Of a stretch of DNA of 64,000 nucleotides, positions 44,147 through 52,918 are shown in pieces (position 1 is the stretch's first letter; each line of letters begins with the position of its first letter). The translations under genes and the position numbers were made by a program. The stretch comes from Chloroflexota bacterium (GTDB taxonomy: Bacteria; Chloroflexota; Ktedonobacteria; Ktedonobacterales; JADMIN01): positions 1-64,000 of the forward strand of contig JAJPKE010000022.1 of the NCBI GenBank assembly GCA_021323855.1, read 5' to 3'. The notes below the pieces were generated by a model. That model saw nothing but the letters and a program-made list of their open reading frames with translations. It did not search any database and was not told the DNA's origin.

Positions 44147-45150
44147 TGCGTTTACCGAAGTTCGAATATCGCGCGGCTCGCAGCGTGGCTGAGGCGCTGG
44201 ACTGGATGGGCGAGTTCAGTGGCGCGGTGGATAAAGACCCCAGCGCGCGGGCGATGCTGATGGCAGGCGGCACCGACGTGTTGCCGAACATGAAGCAGCG
44301 CATCTTCACACCGCAGGTGATCGTTGGGTTGCGCGCCATCCCGGAACTGCGCGGCATGGTTTACGATCCAGCACAGGGTTTGCGCATCGGCGCAGGCGTG
44401 CCGTTGAACGAGCTTGCCACCGCGCCGCTCGTGCGCGAACACTATCCAGCGCTGGCTATTGCCGCGGAAGCCATCTCCACGCCGCAACTGCGCGAGATGG
44501 GCACCATCGGCGGCAACCTCTGCCTGGATACACGCTGCAACTATTACAACCAGTCCGAATTCTGGCGCAAGGCGCGCGAGTACTGCCTCAAAAAGGGATC
44601 GGAAATTTGCCGGGTTGCGCCCAACGGCACTGGCTGCTATGCCGTCTCATCCTGCGATACCGCGCCGGTGTTGATTGCCTTCGGCGCGACGGTGCGCATC
44701 GCCTCACGCGAGGGCGACCGCATCGCGCCGGTGCGCGACCTCTATCACGATGACGGCATCCATCCGGTGCGGCTACATGCAGGCGAAGTCCTGACGGATA
44801 TTTATTTACCGGCGCTCGCCGATGGCTGGCGCTCAACCTATGAAAAGTATCGTGTGCGCGGCTCATTCGACTTTCCGATTGCTGGCGTCGCGGCGGCGGC
44901 GCGCTTTGACGACGCAATCTGCACGGAGGCGCGGCTGGTGTTGCAGGCAGTGACGACACATCCGTTGCCGCTGCCAGAAGCCGAGGCGCTGCTCATCGGC
45001 CAGCGTTGGACGCCGGAACTGATCGAAGCTGCCGCTGGCATTGCCTATAAATCAGCGCATCCAATGGACAACACCTCCGGCACCATCGCGCTGCGCCGTC
45101 GCATCGTGAAAGCCTACACGCGCCGCGCATTGGAGAAACTGGTGGCGTAG
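44143..45150 (+). CDS. hcrB: FAD subunit with [4Fe-4S] loop, 4-hydroxybenzoyl-CoA reductase beta-like
   Basis: 335 residues of the FAD-binding subunit of molybdenum hydroxylases (LMAGGTDVLPNM, REMGTIGGNLCLDTRCNYYN). It carries the insertion particular to HcrB, with Cys at 132, 148, 156 and 165, a 16-8-9 spacing. In Thauera HcrB an inserted loop with four Cys binds an extra [4Fe-4S] cluster that lets electrons flow from low-potential ferredoxin to the Mo site, the reverse of ordinary hydroxylases. This makes a reductase more likely than a xanthine or CO dehydrogenase. Start overlaps the hcrA stop by 4 bp; AAGGAGG about 8 nt upstream. Confidence 0.93.
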   Translation: MMRLPKFEYRAARSVAEALDWMGEFSGAVDKDPSARAMLMAGGTDVLPNMKQRIFTPQVIVGLRAIPELRGMVYDPAQGLRIGAGVPLNELATAPLVREHYPALAIAAEAISTPQLREMGTIGGNLCLDTRCNYYNQSEFWRKAREYCLKKGSEICRVAPNGTGCYAVSSCDTAPVLIAFGATVRIASREGDRIAPVRDLYHDDGIHPVRLHAGEVLTDIYLPALADGWRSTYEKYRVRGSFDFPIAGVAAAARFDDAICTEARLVLQAVTTHPLPLPEAEALLIGQRWTPELIEAAAGIAYKSAHPMDNTSGTIALRRRIVKAYTRRALEKLVA

Positions 45151-45162
45151 CTAGCGTACCTG

Positions 45163-46806
45163 TTATTCACTGTTACCCTGTTCAGCCGCCTGCTGGCGCA
45201 GGATGTACCGCTGCATCTTGCCAGTCGCCGTCTTCGGCAGTTCGTCCACGAAGACGATCCAGCGCGGATACTTCACAGGCGTCAACGTCATCTTGACATA
45301 TTGTTTGAGTTCATCAGCCAGCGCGTCGCTCGGCTGATTGCCGGCTTTGAGGACGACATACGCCTGCGGCTTAATGAGTTTGTCTTTATCTTCGCGGCCC
45401 ACCACCGCCGCCTCCAAAACGCTGGGATGACTGCTGAGCGCGGCCTCCACCTCAACCGGCGATACCCACTGCCCGCTGACCTTCAGCATATCGTCTGAGC
45501 GCCCGCAATACCAGTAATTGCCGCTGGCATCCTGATAATATTTGTCGCCCGTCTGAATCCACGGTCCCTGGATGGTGGCCTTCGTCCGTTCGTGCTTGTT
45601 CCAATACTGCGAACAGGTGCTGTCACCAGCGATCATCAGGTTGCCAATCTCGCCTTGTGGCACCGGCTGGCCGCTCTCATCTACGATTTTCGCCTGATAA
45701 CCAGGGACGAGTCTTCCGGTGCTGCCGGGGACCACCTGGCCGGCGACGTTCGAGATGAAGATGTGCAATACCTCAGTGCTCCCGATGCCATCGAGAATCT
45801 CGACGCCGAAGCGGTCGCGCCAGCGGTGGAAGAGATCAGCAGGGAGCGATTCGCCCGCAGAGACGCAGAGCCGCAGTGACGACGTATCGAAGCGGCTGGT
45901 GTCCGGCATTGCCAGCATCGCCGCATAGAGGGTGGGCACGCCGAAGAAGATCGTCGGACGTTGCTCGCTGATAACGGTGAATGCTGCCTCTGGCGTCACG
46001 CGACCGGGGAAATGGACGGCGCTGGCGCCGACGCTGAGCGGAAAATACAGCCCGTTGCCCAGCCCGTAGGCAAAGAAGAGCTTGGCCGCCGAAAACGTAA
46101 TGTCATCAGGACGCAATTGGAGAATTGGTTTGGCGTAGAGTTCGGTGCAGCAGTGCATGTCGTGTTGTAGGTGAACACAACCTTTGGGAAAGCCAGTGCT
46201 GCCGGAGCTATAGAGCCAGAAGGCGGCGTCATCGCGCAGCGTCGGCGCAGCGGTGAGTTCGGGGCGACCAGCCGCAACGAATGAGGCATAATCTATCTCT
46301 GCGCTGCCCAGTGGTGTGGCGTCGTTACGTCGCAGTACGATTACCTGCCGCAGAAACTGCATTTCGCGGCGGCGCGGCGCCAATTGCTGCCAGAGATCGG
46401 CATCCACGATCACTGCCCGCGCACGGCTGTCGTTCAGCACATACAGATAATCGTCAGGACGCAACTGCGTGTTGAGGGGAATCGGCACCGCGCCAATCTT
46501 CATCGCGCCGAAGAAGCTACAGGCGAACTCCGGCGAGTCATAGAGCAGCAGCACCACCCGCTGTTCCATCTCCATGCCCAGCGCCAGAAGCGCATTGCCA
46601 ACGCGGTTGGCGCCTTCCGCAAGTTTCTGATACGTCCACTGCCCGCCGCTTGTGCGTATGGCGATACGCTCACCCCAACCTTTGGCGAGCGCGCCATCGA
46701 GAAAGGCGGTTGTCACGTTGTATGATTCCGGCAAAGCAAGCGCCGGATTGCCAACCGGATTACCTGTTGTTTCCGGGGAAAAGCCAGGGGCGGGTGACAT
46801 AGACAT
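45163..46806 (-). CDS. Benzoate-CoA ligase-family enzyme
   Basis: A 547-residue AMP-forming acyl-CoA ligase: YSSGSTGFPKGCVHLQHDM (P-loop), GSTEVLHIF, TGDKYYQDASGNYWYCGRSDDMLKVSGQWVSPVEVE and the C-terminal PKTATGKMQRYILR (catalytic Lys). The overall wording is that of benzoate/4-hydroxybenzoate-CoA ligases (BadA, HbaA). It makes the aromatic CoA thioester from acid, ATP and CoA, the step before HcrABC. It is convergent with hcrB with only 12 bp between stops, so it is transcribed separately. GGAGG lies 6 nt before the ATG. Confidence 0.92.
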   Translation of the reverse strand: MSMSPAPGFSPETTGNPVGNPALALPESYNVTTAFLDGALAKGWGERIAIRTSGGQWTYQKLAEGANRVGNALLALGMEMEQRVVLLLYDSPEFACSFFGAMKIGAVPIPLNTQLRPDDYLYVLNDSRARAVIVDADLWQQLAPRRREMQFLRQVIVLRRNDATPLGSAEIDYASFVAAGRPELTAAPTLRDDAAFWLYSSGSTGFPKGCVHLQHDMHCCTELYAKPILQLRPDDITFSAAKLFFAYGLGNGLYFPLSVGASAVHFPGRVTPEAAFTVISEQRPTIFFGVPTLYAAMLAMPDTSRFDTSSLRLCVSAGESLPADLFHRWRDRFGVEILDGIGSTEVLHIFISNVAGQVVPGSTGRLVPGYQAKIVDESGQPVPQGEIGNLMIAGDSTCSQYWNKHERTKATIQGPWIQTGDKYYQDASGNYWYCGRSDDMLKVSGQWVSPVEVEAALSSHPSVLEAAVVGREDKDKLIKPQAYVVLKAGNQPSDALADELKQYVKMTLTPVKYPRWIVFVDELPKTATGKMQRYILRQQAAEQGNSE

Positions 46807-47127
46807 CTGCTGCCTCCATTGGCAAACGCGCAGGCATCACCATTGCGCAAAACACTGAGAAGAACCGTGTACAGGCAGATGCGTCTGAACAGTTGGTTGG
46901 CACCAGTATATGCCGTTCCGAGAAGATGGGTCAATGTGCCTACTGACGATTCCGATTGCCTGTGCGTGTGCTATGATAGGGGCGCTTGCAACTCGCGCAC
47001 AATTCCCGCCGGCTTTGGATAGGCGGTTGGCGGTTATCAGGAAGTGGGCTGCCCGATACAGCATGACAGCGTAGAACCATACCGGCAGATCAAACGCTAG
47101 CTATCCATTGGGAGGGAATGAGTTCGC
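46807..47127. other. Divergent intergenic region upstream of a response regulator
   Basis: About 320 bp between the benzoate-CoA ligase-like gene (minus) and a plus-strand response regulator. It contains one extended -10 promoter candidate, listed separately; no gene is supported. Confidence 0.5.
46969..46977 (+). promoter_or_regulatory. Extended -10 promoter candidate for the response regulator
   Basis: TGCTATGAT fits an extended -10 (TGn then TATGAT at 46972-46977). No good -35 is present, as is common with extended -10 promoters. It implies a leader of about 145 nt before the start at 47128. Confidence 0.4.
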
Positions 47128-47547
47128 ATGGCGTATGTTTTAGTTGCAGATGATAGCCCCACTGTTCGCCACATCCTGACTCCGATTCTCCGCAATGCAA
47201 ACCATATCGTCAGTGAAGCGGCGGATGGACTGCAAACGCTGGATGTCCTCAACGCCAGCCTACAGCCAATGGTGGTGCTGCTGGATGTGGTGATGCCCAG
47301 GCTCGGTGGCATTGGCGTCTTGCAAGAAATGGAAGCGTCGGAGACGCTGCGCGACCGTCATGCCTTTATTCTGATGACCGGCACCCCAGACGCAATTCCC
47401 CCTAGAGCCGTGGCGGAACTGCTGGAACGCTTCTCCATCCCGCTTGTCGTCAAGCCCATCGAGCCGCCACAGTTGTTGTATCTGGTGGACCAGGCGGCAG
47501 CGCGTCTCCAACAGGCTCAGGATCAAGAGCAGGAAAACGCTGGGTGA
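47128..47547 (+). CDS. Single-domain response regulator (CheY-like)
   Basis: 139 residues, receiver domain only: VLVADDSPTVR, the phospho-Asp in MVVLLDVVMPRLGG, switch Thr in ILMTGTP and VVKPIE with the Lys. It shares QPMVVLLD..MP.L.G wording with the pair at 10478 and 10977. The acidic start is ADD rather than DDD. A short Gln/Glu-rich tail follows. No kinase adjoins; a terminator follows, so it is transcribed alone. Confidence 0.88.
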   Translation: MAYVLVADDSPTVRHILTPILRNANHIVSEAADGLQTLDVLNASLQPMVVLLDVVMPRLGGIGVLQEMEASETLRDRHAFILMTGTPDAIPPRAVAELLERFSIPLVVKPIEPPQLLYLVDQAAARLQQAQDQEQENAG

Positions 47548-47550
47548 TAG

Positions 47551-47599
47551 TGATATCCCTCCACCTCATCTGGTGACTCTGGCGGAGGGATATCATTTC
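47551..47599 (+). terminator. Terminator after the response regulator
   Basis: TGATATCCCTCC (47551-47562) pairs perfectly with GGAGGGATATCA (47584-47595), with a nested CACC/GGTG in the loop and TTT after the stem. Confidence 0.75.
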
Positions 47600-47648
47600 C
47601 ATCAGCATCATAGCTGCGGGATGCTTAGCTGCCCATTCACCTATATGG

Positions 47649-50141
47649 TTAGTGTTGCAGACCACTAACCACCCGCGCGTATTTATCGGCGAGCGCCTGT
47701 GCCGAATCGCGTGAACGCGACTCTGCCAGCACATGGAAGAGTGGGCGGTCGGCATCGGGCAGCACCAGCACCCATTCCTCGCCAAGATCAATCTTCACGC
47801 CGTCAATCGGGTCCTCTCGTCGCTCGCGGTATTGCTCGCTGAGAATGCGCATCACCTTACCCTTGTATTCCCAAGGACAATTGACCTGCGTGCGAATCAG
47901 ATGATACGGCGGCAGGCTATTCACCACCTCTGACAACTGCGTATTGAAACTGGCGAGGGCTTCGAGCAGCTTCATCAGCGCAAACATGCCATCGAAGGCC
48001 GGATGGAACTCTGGGAAAGCAAACGCGCCTGCGCCATCACCGACCAGCACCATGCCAGGCGATGTGGCGGCGCTAGTGAGCGCATAAGGCATCACTTTGG
48101 TGTAGATGACCTCGCCGCCGTGCCGCTTCGCCACCGTCTCGACGACGCTGGGCGCCGTCACCGGAGCCGCAACCAGGCCGCCTTTTCGTCCGCGTAGCGT
48201 CAGTTCAGTCATCGCCGCCAGCAGCTTGCCGCCGTCGAGCAACTGGCCGCGATCATCCACGACGTAGATGCGCTCACCGCCGGTATCAATGCGCACACCC
48301 AGGTCAGCCTTGAGCGTCGCCGTGATGGAGGCCAACACTTGCATGTCGCGGTCGAACTCTTCAACGGTGCGCGAGTAGCGCGCAGGGTCGCGGGTCGCAT
48401 TGAGGGCGATCACATCGGCGTTCAGCGCATTGAATACCGGCGAGAGAACATCAACGCTGGCACCCTGGCCATAATCCACGACGATACGATAGCGGCGCTT
48501 GCGCATCACATCCTGGTCCAGCGCCTTCAAGAACGCCTCGATATAGCGTTGGTTAACCGCTGGCGCATAGGAGATGCTGCCGATATCGTCGAGATAGACC
48601 CGGCGGAAATCCTCACGGAAGAAAAGATTTTCGATCTTGCGCTCGAAGTTCTTGCTGATATCGAGTCCGTTGGGATCAAAGAACTTGATGTCAACGATGC
48701 GCGGGTCGTAGGGCGAGAGGCGAATATGCACGCCGCCTGCTGCATCGGTGGTGCGCACATAATAGCGTGCAACCGGCAGCGGCACGGTCTCCAGGTCGGA
48801 GACATTGATGCCAGCGGACGGCAGACCCGAAATGACGGCGCGCTTGACCATACGCGGCGTGCGGTGGTCATCGCGATTGACACAGACGACGGCGCCCTTC
48901 GCCAGCACTGCGCCATAGGCGGCGCCCAGCTTGGCGGCGAAATCCGGCGTGATGTCCACATTGACGAGGCCGGTGACGCCATAGCGACCAAAGAGCGAGC
49001 GGCGTCCCTGTGACCCCCAGATGATGCTGCTGGTGATGACGGCGCCAGTTTCGATTTCCTTGTTTGGCCAGATTTTGACGCCCGGCTGGATGATGGCGTT
49101 CTCATCCACCATCGAGTGGTCGCCGATAACTGCGCCCTCAAACATCACTGCTTTGCTCTTGATGCTCGTGGAGGTGCCCACCAGCGCGCCGCGTAGTTCC
49201 GCCCGCTCACCAATATAGGAATTGTTCCAAACGGCGCTACGATCAATCTGTGCGCGGTCGTCTACAATGGTGTAATGGCCAATGGTGCTGGGGCCGTGAA
49301 TAATGACACCGCTCTTGATTTTGCAGTCATGCCCCAGCCAGACGGGACCGTAGATCTGGGCATCCGGCGCGATTTCTACGCCGTCCTCCGCCCAGACACC
49401 GCCGCCCAGATCAGTGCCGCTGAGTTCGACGTTGACATTGCCCTGAAGCACGTCGGCATTGGCGCGCATGTATTCGGCCAGATTGCCGACATCGCACCAG
49501 TACCCATCGGCGACATAGCCATAGATCGGATCGCCCTTCTTCAGCATCATCGGAAAGAGTTCCTGGCTGAAATCAAAGGGCTTGTCTGCCTCAAAATAGC
49601 TGAAGATGACCGGATCGAGAACGTAGATGCCTGTGTTGATGGTATCGCTGAAGACCTCGCCCCAGCTTGGTTTTTCGAGGAACTGCGTGATGTGACCCTG
49701 CTCATTGGTAATGATGACGCCATATTCCAGCGGATTGGCGACATGAGCGAGCGTCAGGGTGGCGAGCGATTTGCGATTCTGATGGAACTTGATGATATCG
49801 CTGAGATTGAAATCGGTCAGCGCATCGCCGCTGATGACGAGAAACGGCTCATCGAGTAATGCTTCAGCATTTTTTACACTGCCAGCGGTGCCCAGCGGGA
49901 CTTCTTCGCGTGAGTAGCTGATGTGCATACCAAACTGGCTGCCATCACCAAAATAATCTTCTATGGCGCTCGCCATGTACTGAACGGTCACGACCACATC
50001 GGTAATGCCGTGCGCTTTGAGCAAGTTCAGGATATGCTCCATGACCGGACGCCCAACAATCGGCACCATCGGCTTGGGGCGCGTCACCGTGAGAGGACGC
50101 AACCGCGAGCCTTCACCACCCGCCATCACAACAGCCTTCAT
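47649..50141 (-). CDS. Mannose-1-phosphate guanylyltransferase fused to a phosphomannomutase-like domain
   Basis: 830 residues. Residues 1-235 are a nucleotidyltransferase ([23 protein letters not shown] signature, [22 protein letters not shown]). About 245-380 is a left-handed beta-helix of hexapeptide repeats. About 385-830 is a PGM/PMM-fold domain ([17 protein letters not shown] metal loop, [27 protein letters not shown] phosphate loop). The phosphoserine loop, TASHNP in active mutases, reads [10 protein letters not shown] (422-431) without Ser, so the mutase domain is probably inactive or altered. Making GDP-mannose or another NDP-sugar for surface polysaccharide is the likely role. AGGAGGG about 8 nt upstream. 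Confidence 0.88.
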   Translation of the reverse strand: MKAVVMAGGEGSRLRPLTVTRPKPMVPIVGRPVMEHILNLLKAHGITDVVVTVQYMASAIEDYFGDGSQFGMHISYSREEVPLGTAGSVKNAEALLDEPFLVISGDALTDFNLSDIIKFHQNRKSLATLTLAHVANPLEYGVIITNEQGHITQFLEKPSWGEVFSDTINTGIYVLDPVIFSYFEADKPFDFSQELFPMMLKKGDPIYGYVADGYWCDVGNLAEYMRANADVLQGNVNVELSGTDLGGGVWAEDGVEIAPDAQIYGPVWLGHDCKIKSGVIIHGPSTIGHYTIVDDRAQIDRSAVWNNSYIGERAELRGALVGTSTSIKSKAVMFEGAVIGDHSMVDENAIIQPGVKIWPNKEIETGAVITSSIIWGSQGRRSLFGRYGVTGLVNVDITPDFAAKLGAAYGAVLAKGAVVCVNRDDHRTPRMVKRAVISGLPSAGINVSDLETVPLPVARYYVRTTDAAGGVHIRLSPYDPRIVDIKFFDPNGLDISKNFERKIENLFFREDFRRVYLDDIGSISYAPAVNQRYIEAFLKALDQDVMRKRRYRIVVDYGQGASVDVLSPVFNALNADVIALNATRDPARYSRTVEEFDRDMQVLASITATLKADLGVRIDTGGERIYVVDDRGQLLDGGKLLAAMTELTLRGRKGGLVAAPVTAPSVVETVAKRHGGEVIYTKVMPYALTSAATSPGMVLVGDGAGAFAFPEFHPAFDGMFALMKLLEALASFNTQLSEVVNSLPPYHLIRTQVNCPWEYKGKVMRILSEQYRERREDPIDGVKIDLGEEWVLVLPDADRPLFHVLAESRSRDSAQALADKYARVVSGLQH

Positions 50142-50805
50142 CGCGCACCCTCCTCAGATCACAATGCGCCGCGAATAGACAGAGTATTCCTTGCTCTCCA
50201 CCGTTGTTGTTTTTCTCATCCGGCAGAAAGCAGGGGGCATCTTGCGAGGTATCTCATGGCTCCCGGATGTATGTCGCTCGATCCAGCAACTATCCGCCAC
50301 TATCCGCCGCTATCCAGCGCCTAAACACATCTGTCTCTCTGGACCTGTGCGACTGGGCCACCATTGGGGGTGTACGCTACTTTCGTGCCAAACCACTCAA
50401 AACGCCGGTAAATCCCCGCTGGCAACGACGTTTGTCCAGCGGCAGGAGCGGAGGGCGGTGGTGATCGTGCGTTCGCTTGCGGGCAAGCCTCCACGGAGAG
50501 ATACACTCGTCTATCTTCATCCTATCACCTGCCCGCCTGATACGGCAACTGGTGAACGCTGTTTCTGCGTACTTTCCCCATTTTTGTACCAGTTTTTGGA
50601 AGCGAATCGGGCATTGCAGGAGTACAGGAGATAGGGGAGAGAATAGCACAAAAAAGAACGGTGAATCTTGACTGGATGTTTTGACAGTTCAGTTGATTCA
50701 CCGCTCTGCACTCAGAAGTTTCGAGCCAAACGCTAGATCAAACGGTCCCTACATGACCGTGCTGGCTCCAGTGGCTTCATAGACAAAGAGATAGGTCATG
50801 GCACA
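50142..50805. other. Intergenic region, about 660 bp
   Basis: Frames here up to 147 residues lack ribosome sites and family likeness. It holds a 10-bp near-repeat (ACTATCCGCC twice, then a variant, 50289-50318). The upstream end should hold the promoter of the guanylyltransferase gene. I see no RNA gene. Confidence 0.5.
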
Positions 50806-50994
50806 TCATGCCTGCCCATGTTGATCTGTATCGCCGATCAGGTGCGCCATCCACTGCGCAAAACGCCAGCGTGCTTCCTCTTCGCGCCGTTCGCGCTCAT
50901 AGCGATTCTGCAACTCGATCAAGCGGATCGCTTCATCTACGGTGAACCCACGATCCAGTAACGCATCTACCAGTAGATCTTCGTACTGATTCAT
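50806..50994 (-). CDS. Small charged helical protein, unknown function
   Basis: 62 residues: MNQYEDLLVDALLDRGFTVDEA followed by a strongly charged helix rich in Arg and Glu (ELQNRYERERREEEARW). GGGAGG stands 7 nt before the ATG, good evidence for translation. The N-terminal part resembles a short UBA-like or helical motif, but I do not recognise a family. It is isolated by 660 and 545 bp of non-coding DNA. Confidence 0.6.
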   Translation of the reverse strand: MNQYEDLLVDALLDRGFTVDEAIRLIELQNRYERERREEEARWRFAQWMAHLIGDTDQHGQA

Positions 50995-51540
50995 CGCCAC
51001 ACCTCCCGTTGCATTGAATATGCCTGGGAAAAGCAGGGTAACGACCAGTACGTGCGACGATGGCAACCGGCGCTTCTGCCGCATCTCAAGAGATGCAATC
51101 GCCGGCTGGCAGATTGCTCGACTGGCCGCCCCCTATCCCAGGGCGCCCGGTTATTGGCATCTCGAGTTCTCTCGTCCTGTAGCGCGCACCATCCTCTACT
51201 CAATTTCCGCATAGCAGAGGATATGCCAACATTGCAAATACATTGGGCAACGATGCTACAACTGCCTCTCCTCTTGCGTCATAGTTGGTAGAGGGCAGCA
51301 GGTGCAGAGCTGGTTGCCTCCATCTCAAGCACAAATCCTTTTGCGTGTATGCCCACCACGTTGAGGGCCACTTGATTTTACTTCGAGATGCTCTAGTGTT
51401 CATGACTCATATGCCAATACAAAAATAACTACACGAGTACCAAAATCTCTATCGGTATATTACAAGATGATAAACGAACGAGAGGCACATACCGTGTGGT
51501 AGCCTCTCGTTCTTGCTATTTTCCGGTTCAACGAGCGGTC
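50995..51540. other. Intergenic region, about 545 bp
   Basis: No supported gene. The left end is the leader of the small protein gene, and the right end holds the terminator of the RibD-type reductase gene. The middle (51380-51475) is AT-rich relative to the rest of the window. Confidence 0.5.
51476..51512 (-). terminator. Terminator of the RibD-type reductase gene
   Basis: GAACGAGAGGC (51476-51486) pairs with GCCTCTCGTTC (51502-51512), with a nested TACC/GGTA. Read on the minus strand the stem is followed by GTTTATC. It lies 28 bp past the stop codon. Confidence 0.75.
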
Positions 51541-52119
51541 CTAAGCATCTCTGGGCTGATATGTCAGCAGCACCACACCCGATGGATGCGTTTTGCTATT
51601 TACCAGTTTCAGCTTCACCTGATCCTTGATATCCTGAAAGAGCGGCTTGCCATTGCCTACAATAACCGGATGGACCAGAAGCTGATACTCGTCAATCAGG
51701 CCGAGATTGGTCAGCGCACGCACGAGGCTGGCGCTGCCATAGATAAGCATATCGCTCCCTGGCTCCTGCTTCATGCGCTCGATCTCTTCTGGCACAATCT
51801 CTCGCAGCAGCGTGGAGTTGTTCCACTCCACCGCCTCAAGGCTCTTGGAGAACACAACCTTACGCATCGCATTCAGCATGCGCGCATAGGCTTTCTCGCC
51901 CTCTGAGGCGGTCGGGCTATCTGGAACATGAGGCCAGGAGCCGGCAAAACTTTGATAGGTCACACGCCCAAGCAAGAGCGTATCAGCCTTGCTCACGATG
52001 TCACCTTCATAGGCACCCATCGCCTCGTCGTAGCTCTCGCCAACCCAGTCCATTGCGTTGCCTGGACCGGCAATGAAACCATCTAGAGTAACCCAAGTGG
52101 TTGTAATGATTTTTCTCAT
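51541..52119 (-). CDS. Dihydrofolate-reductase-like RibD C-terminal domain protein
   Basis: 192 residues of the RibD-C/dihydrofolate-reductase-like fold: MRKIITTTWVTLDGFIAGP at the start, ADTLLLGRVTYQSFAGSW (NADPH-binding region), KVVFSKSLEAVEWNNSTLL, MLIYGSASLVRALTNLGLIDEYQLLVHPVIVGNGKPLF. Proteins like B. subtilis YyaP belong here; they reduce small molecules with NADPH, but the substrate is unknown and true dihydrofolate reductase activity is doubtful. GAGGAG is only 3-4 nt from the ATG. Confidence 0.88.
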   Translation of the reverse strand: MRKIITTTWVTLDGFIAGPGNAMDWVGESYDEAMGAYEGDIVSKADTLLLGRVTYQSFAGSWPHVPDSPTASEGEKAYARMLNAMRKVVFSKSLEAVEWNNSTLLREIVPEEIERMKQEPGSDMLIYGSASLVRALTNLGLIDEYQLLVHPVIVGNGKPLFQDIKDQVKLKLVNSKTHPSGVVLLTYQPRDA

Positions 52120-52135
52120 GCACTCCTCGTTTCCT

Positions 52136-52918
52136 TCACGACACGCCAAGCCGCTGGAGCATCGCCCGGTGCGCCTGCCATTCGGCGCTATCATCGAGCG
52201 GCGCCAGCGTTGCCTCTACACTGTCTATCCCATACCGACGCTGGAGCGCAAGCTGAATCAGATAATCGGCGAAGTGGGGATTTTTGGGCAGGAGTGAGCC
52301 ATGCAGATAGGTGCCAAAGGTGTTGCGATAGACACAACCTTCGAGATGGTCTTCACTGTTGTTGCCGTGGCCGGCCAGCACACGCCCCAACGGCTCTGCG
52401 CCAGGGGCCAGGAAGGTGCGCCCGCCATGATTCTCGAAGCCGACCAGCGTAGATTCCCGCCAGGAGAGCGCCACATTGCCGACGCAACGCGCCACCTCTT
52501 TGCCGCTATGCACCGTCCAGGCGTCGAAAATTGCCGCCCCTGGCAGTTCCGGTCCCACCGCCGGGCGATAATAGCGCGCCAGCAGTTGGTAGCCGCCACA
52601 GACCGCCAGCACCGGCATATCGGCTTCCACCGCCGCGCGCAGACCCGCGCTCTTTTTCTCGCGCAGGTCACGCGCTACCTCGTCCTGCTCGCGGTCCTGT
52701 CCGCCGCCAATGAAGAGCATATCGTAGCGTTCCGGCACGAGTTCATCGCCAAGTTGGAGCGGTAACACATCCAACATGATGCCACGCCAGCGACAGCGTT
52801 GCCGAAGCGTGATGATATTGCCGCGATCCCCATAGACATTGAGTTGATCGGGATAGAGATGGCCAAGCCGTAGCGCTGGACCCGCGTTGCCGTCAGCAGT
52901 CTGATTATGCGCCAACAT
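52136..52918 (-). CDS. gatD: Lipid II isoglutaminyl synthase, glutaminase subunit GatD
   Basis: A 260-residue class I glutamine amidotransferase. The nucleophile is C107 in VLAVCGGYQLL and the catalytic His is H206 in YLHGSLLPKNP; LRLGHLYPDQLNVYGDRGNI is the GatD/CobB-type start. It frees ammonia from glutamine and passes it to MurT, which amidates the D-Glu of lipid II to D-isoglutamine in peptidoglycan synthesis. Its start overlaps the murT end by 14 bp, giving translational coupling. Confidence 0.93.
   Translation of the reverse strand: MLAHNQTADGNAGPALRLGHLYPDQLNVYGDRGNIITLRQRCRWRGIMLDVLPLQLGDELVPERYDMLFIGGGQDREQDEVARDLREKKSAGLRAAVEADMPVLAVCGGYQLLARYYRPAVGPELPGAAIFDAWTVHSGKEVARCVGNVALSWRESTLVGFENHGGRTFLAPGAEPLGRVLAGHGNNSEDHLEGCVYRNTFGTYLHGSLLPKNPHFADYLIQLALQRRYGIDSVEATLAPLDDSAEWQAHRAMLQRLGVS

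Noticed and set aside
50191..50634. 147-residue frame in the 660-bp gap
   Set aside because: No ribosome site, no domain, and the same stretch is open in other frames.
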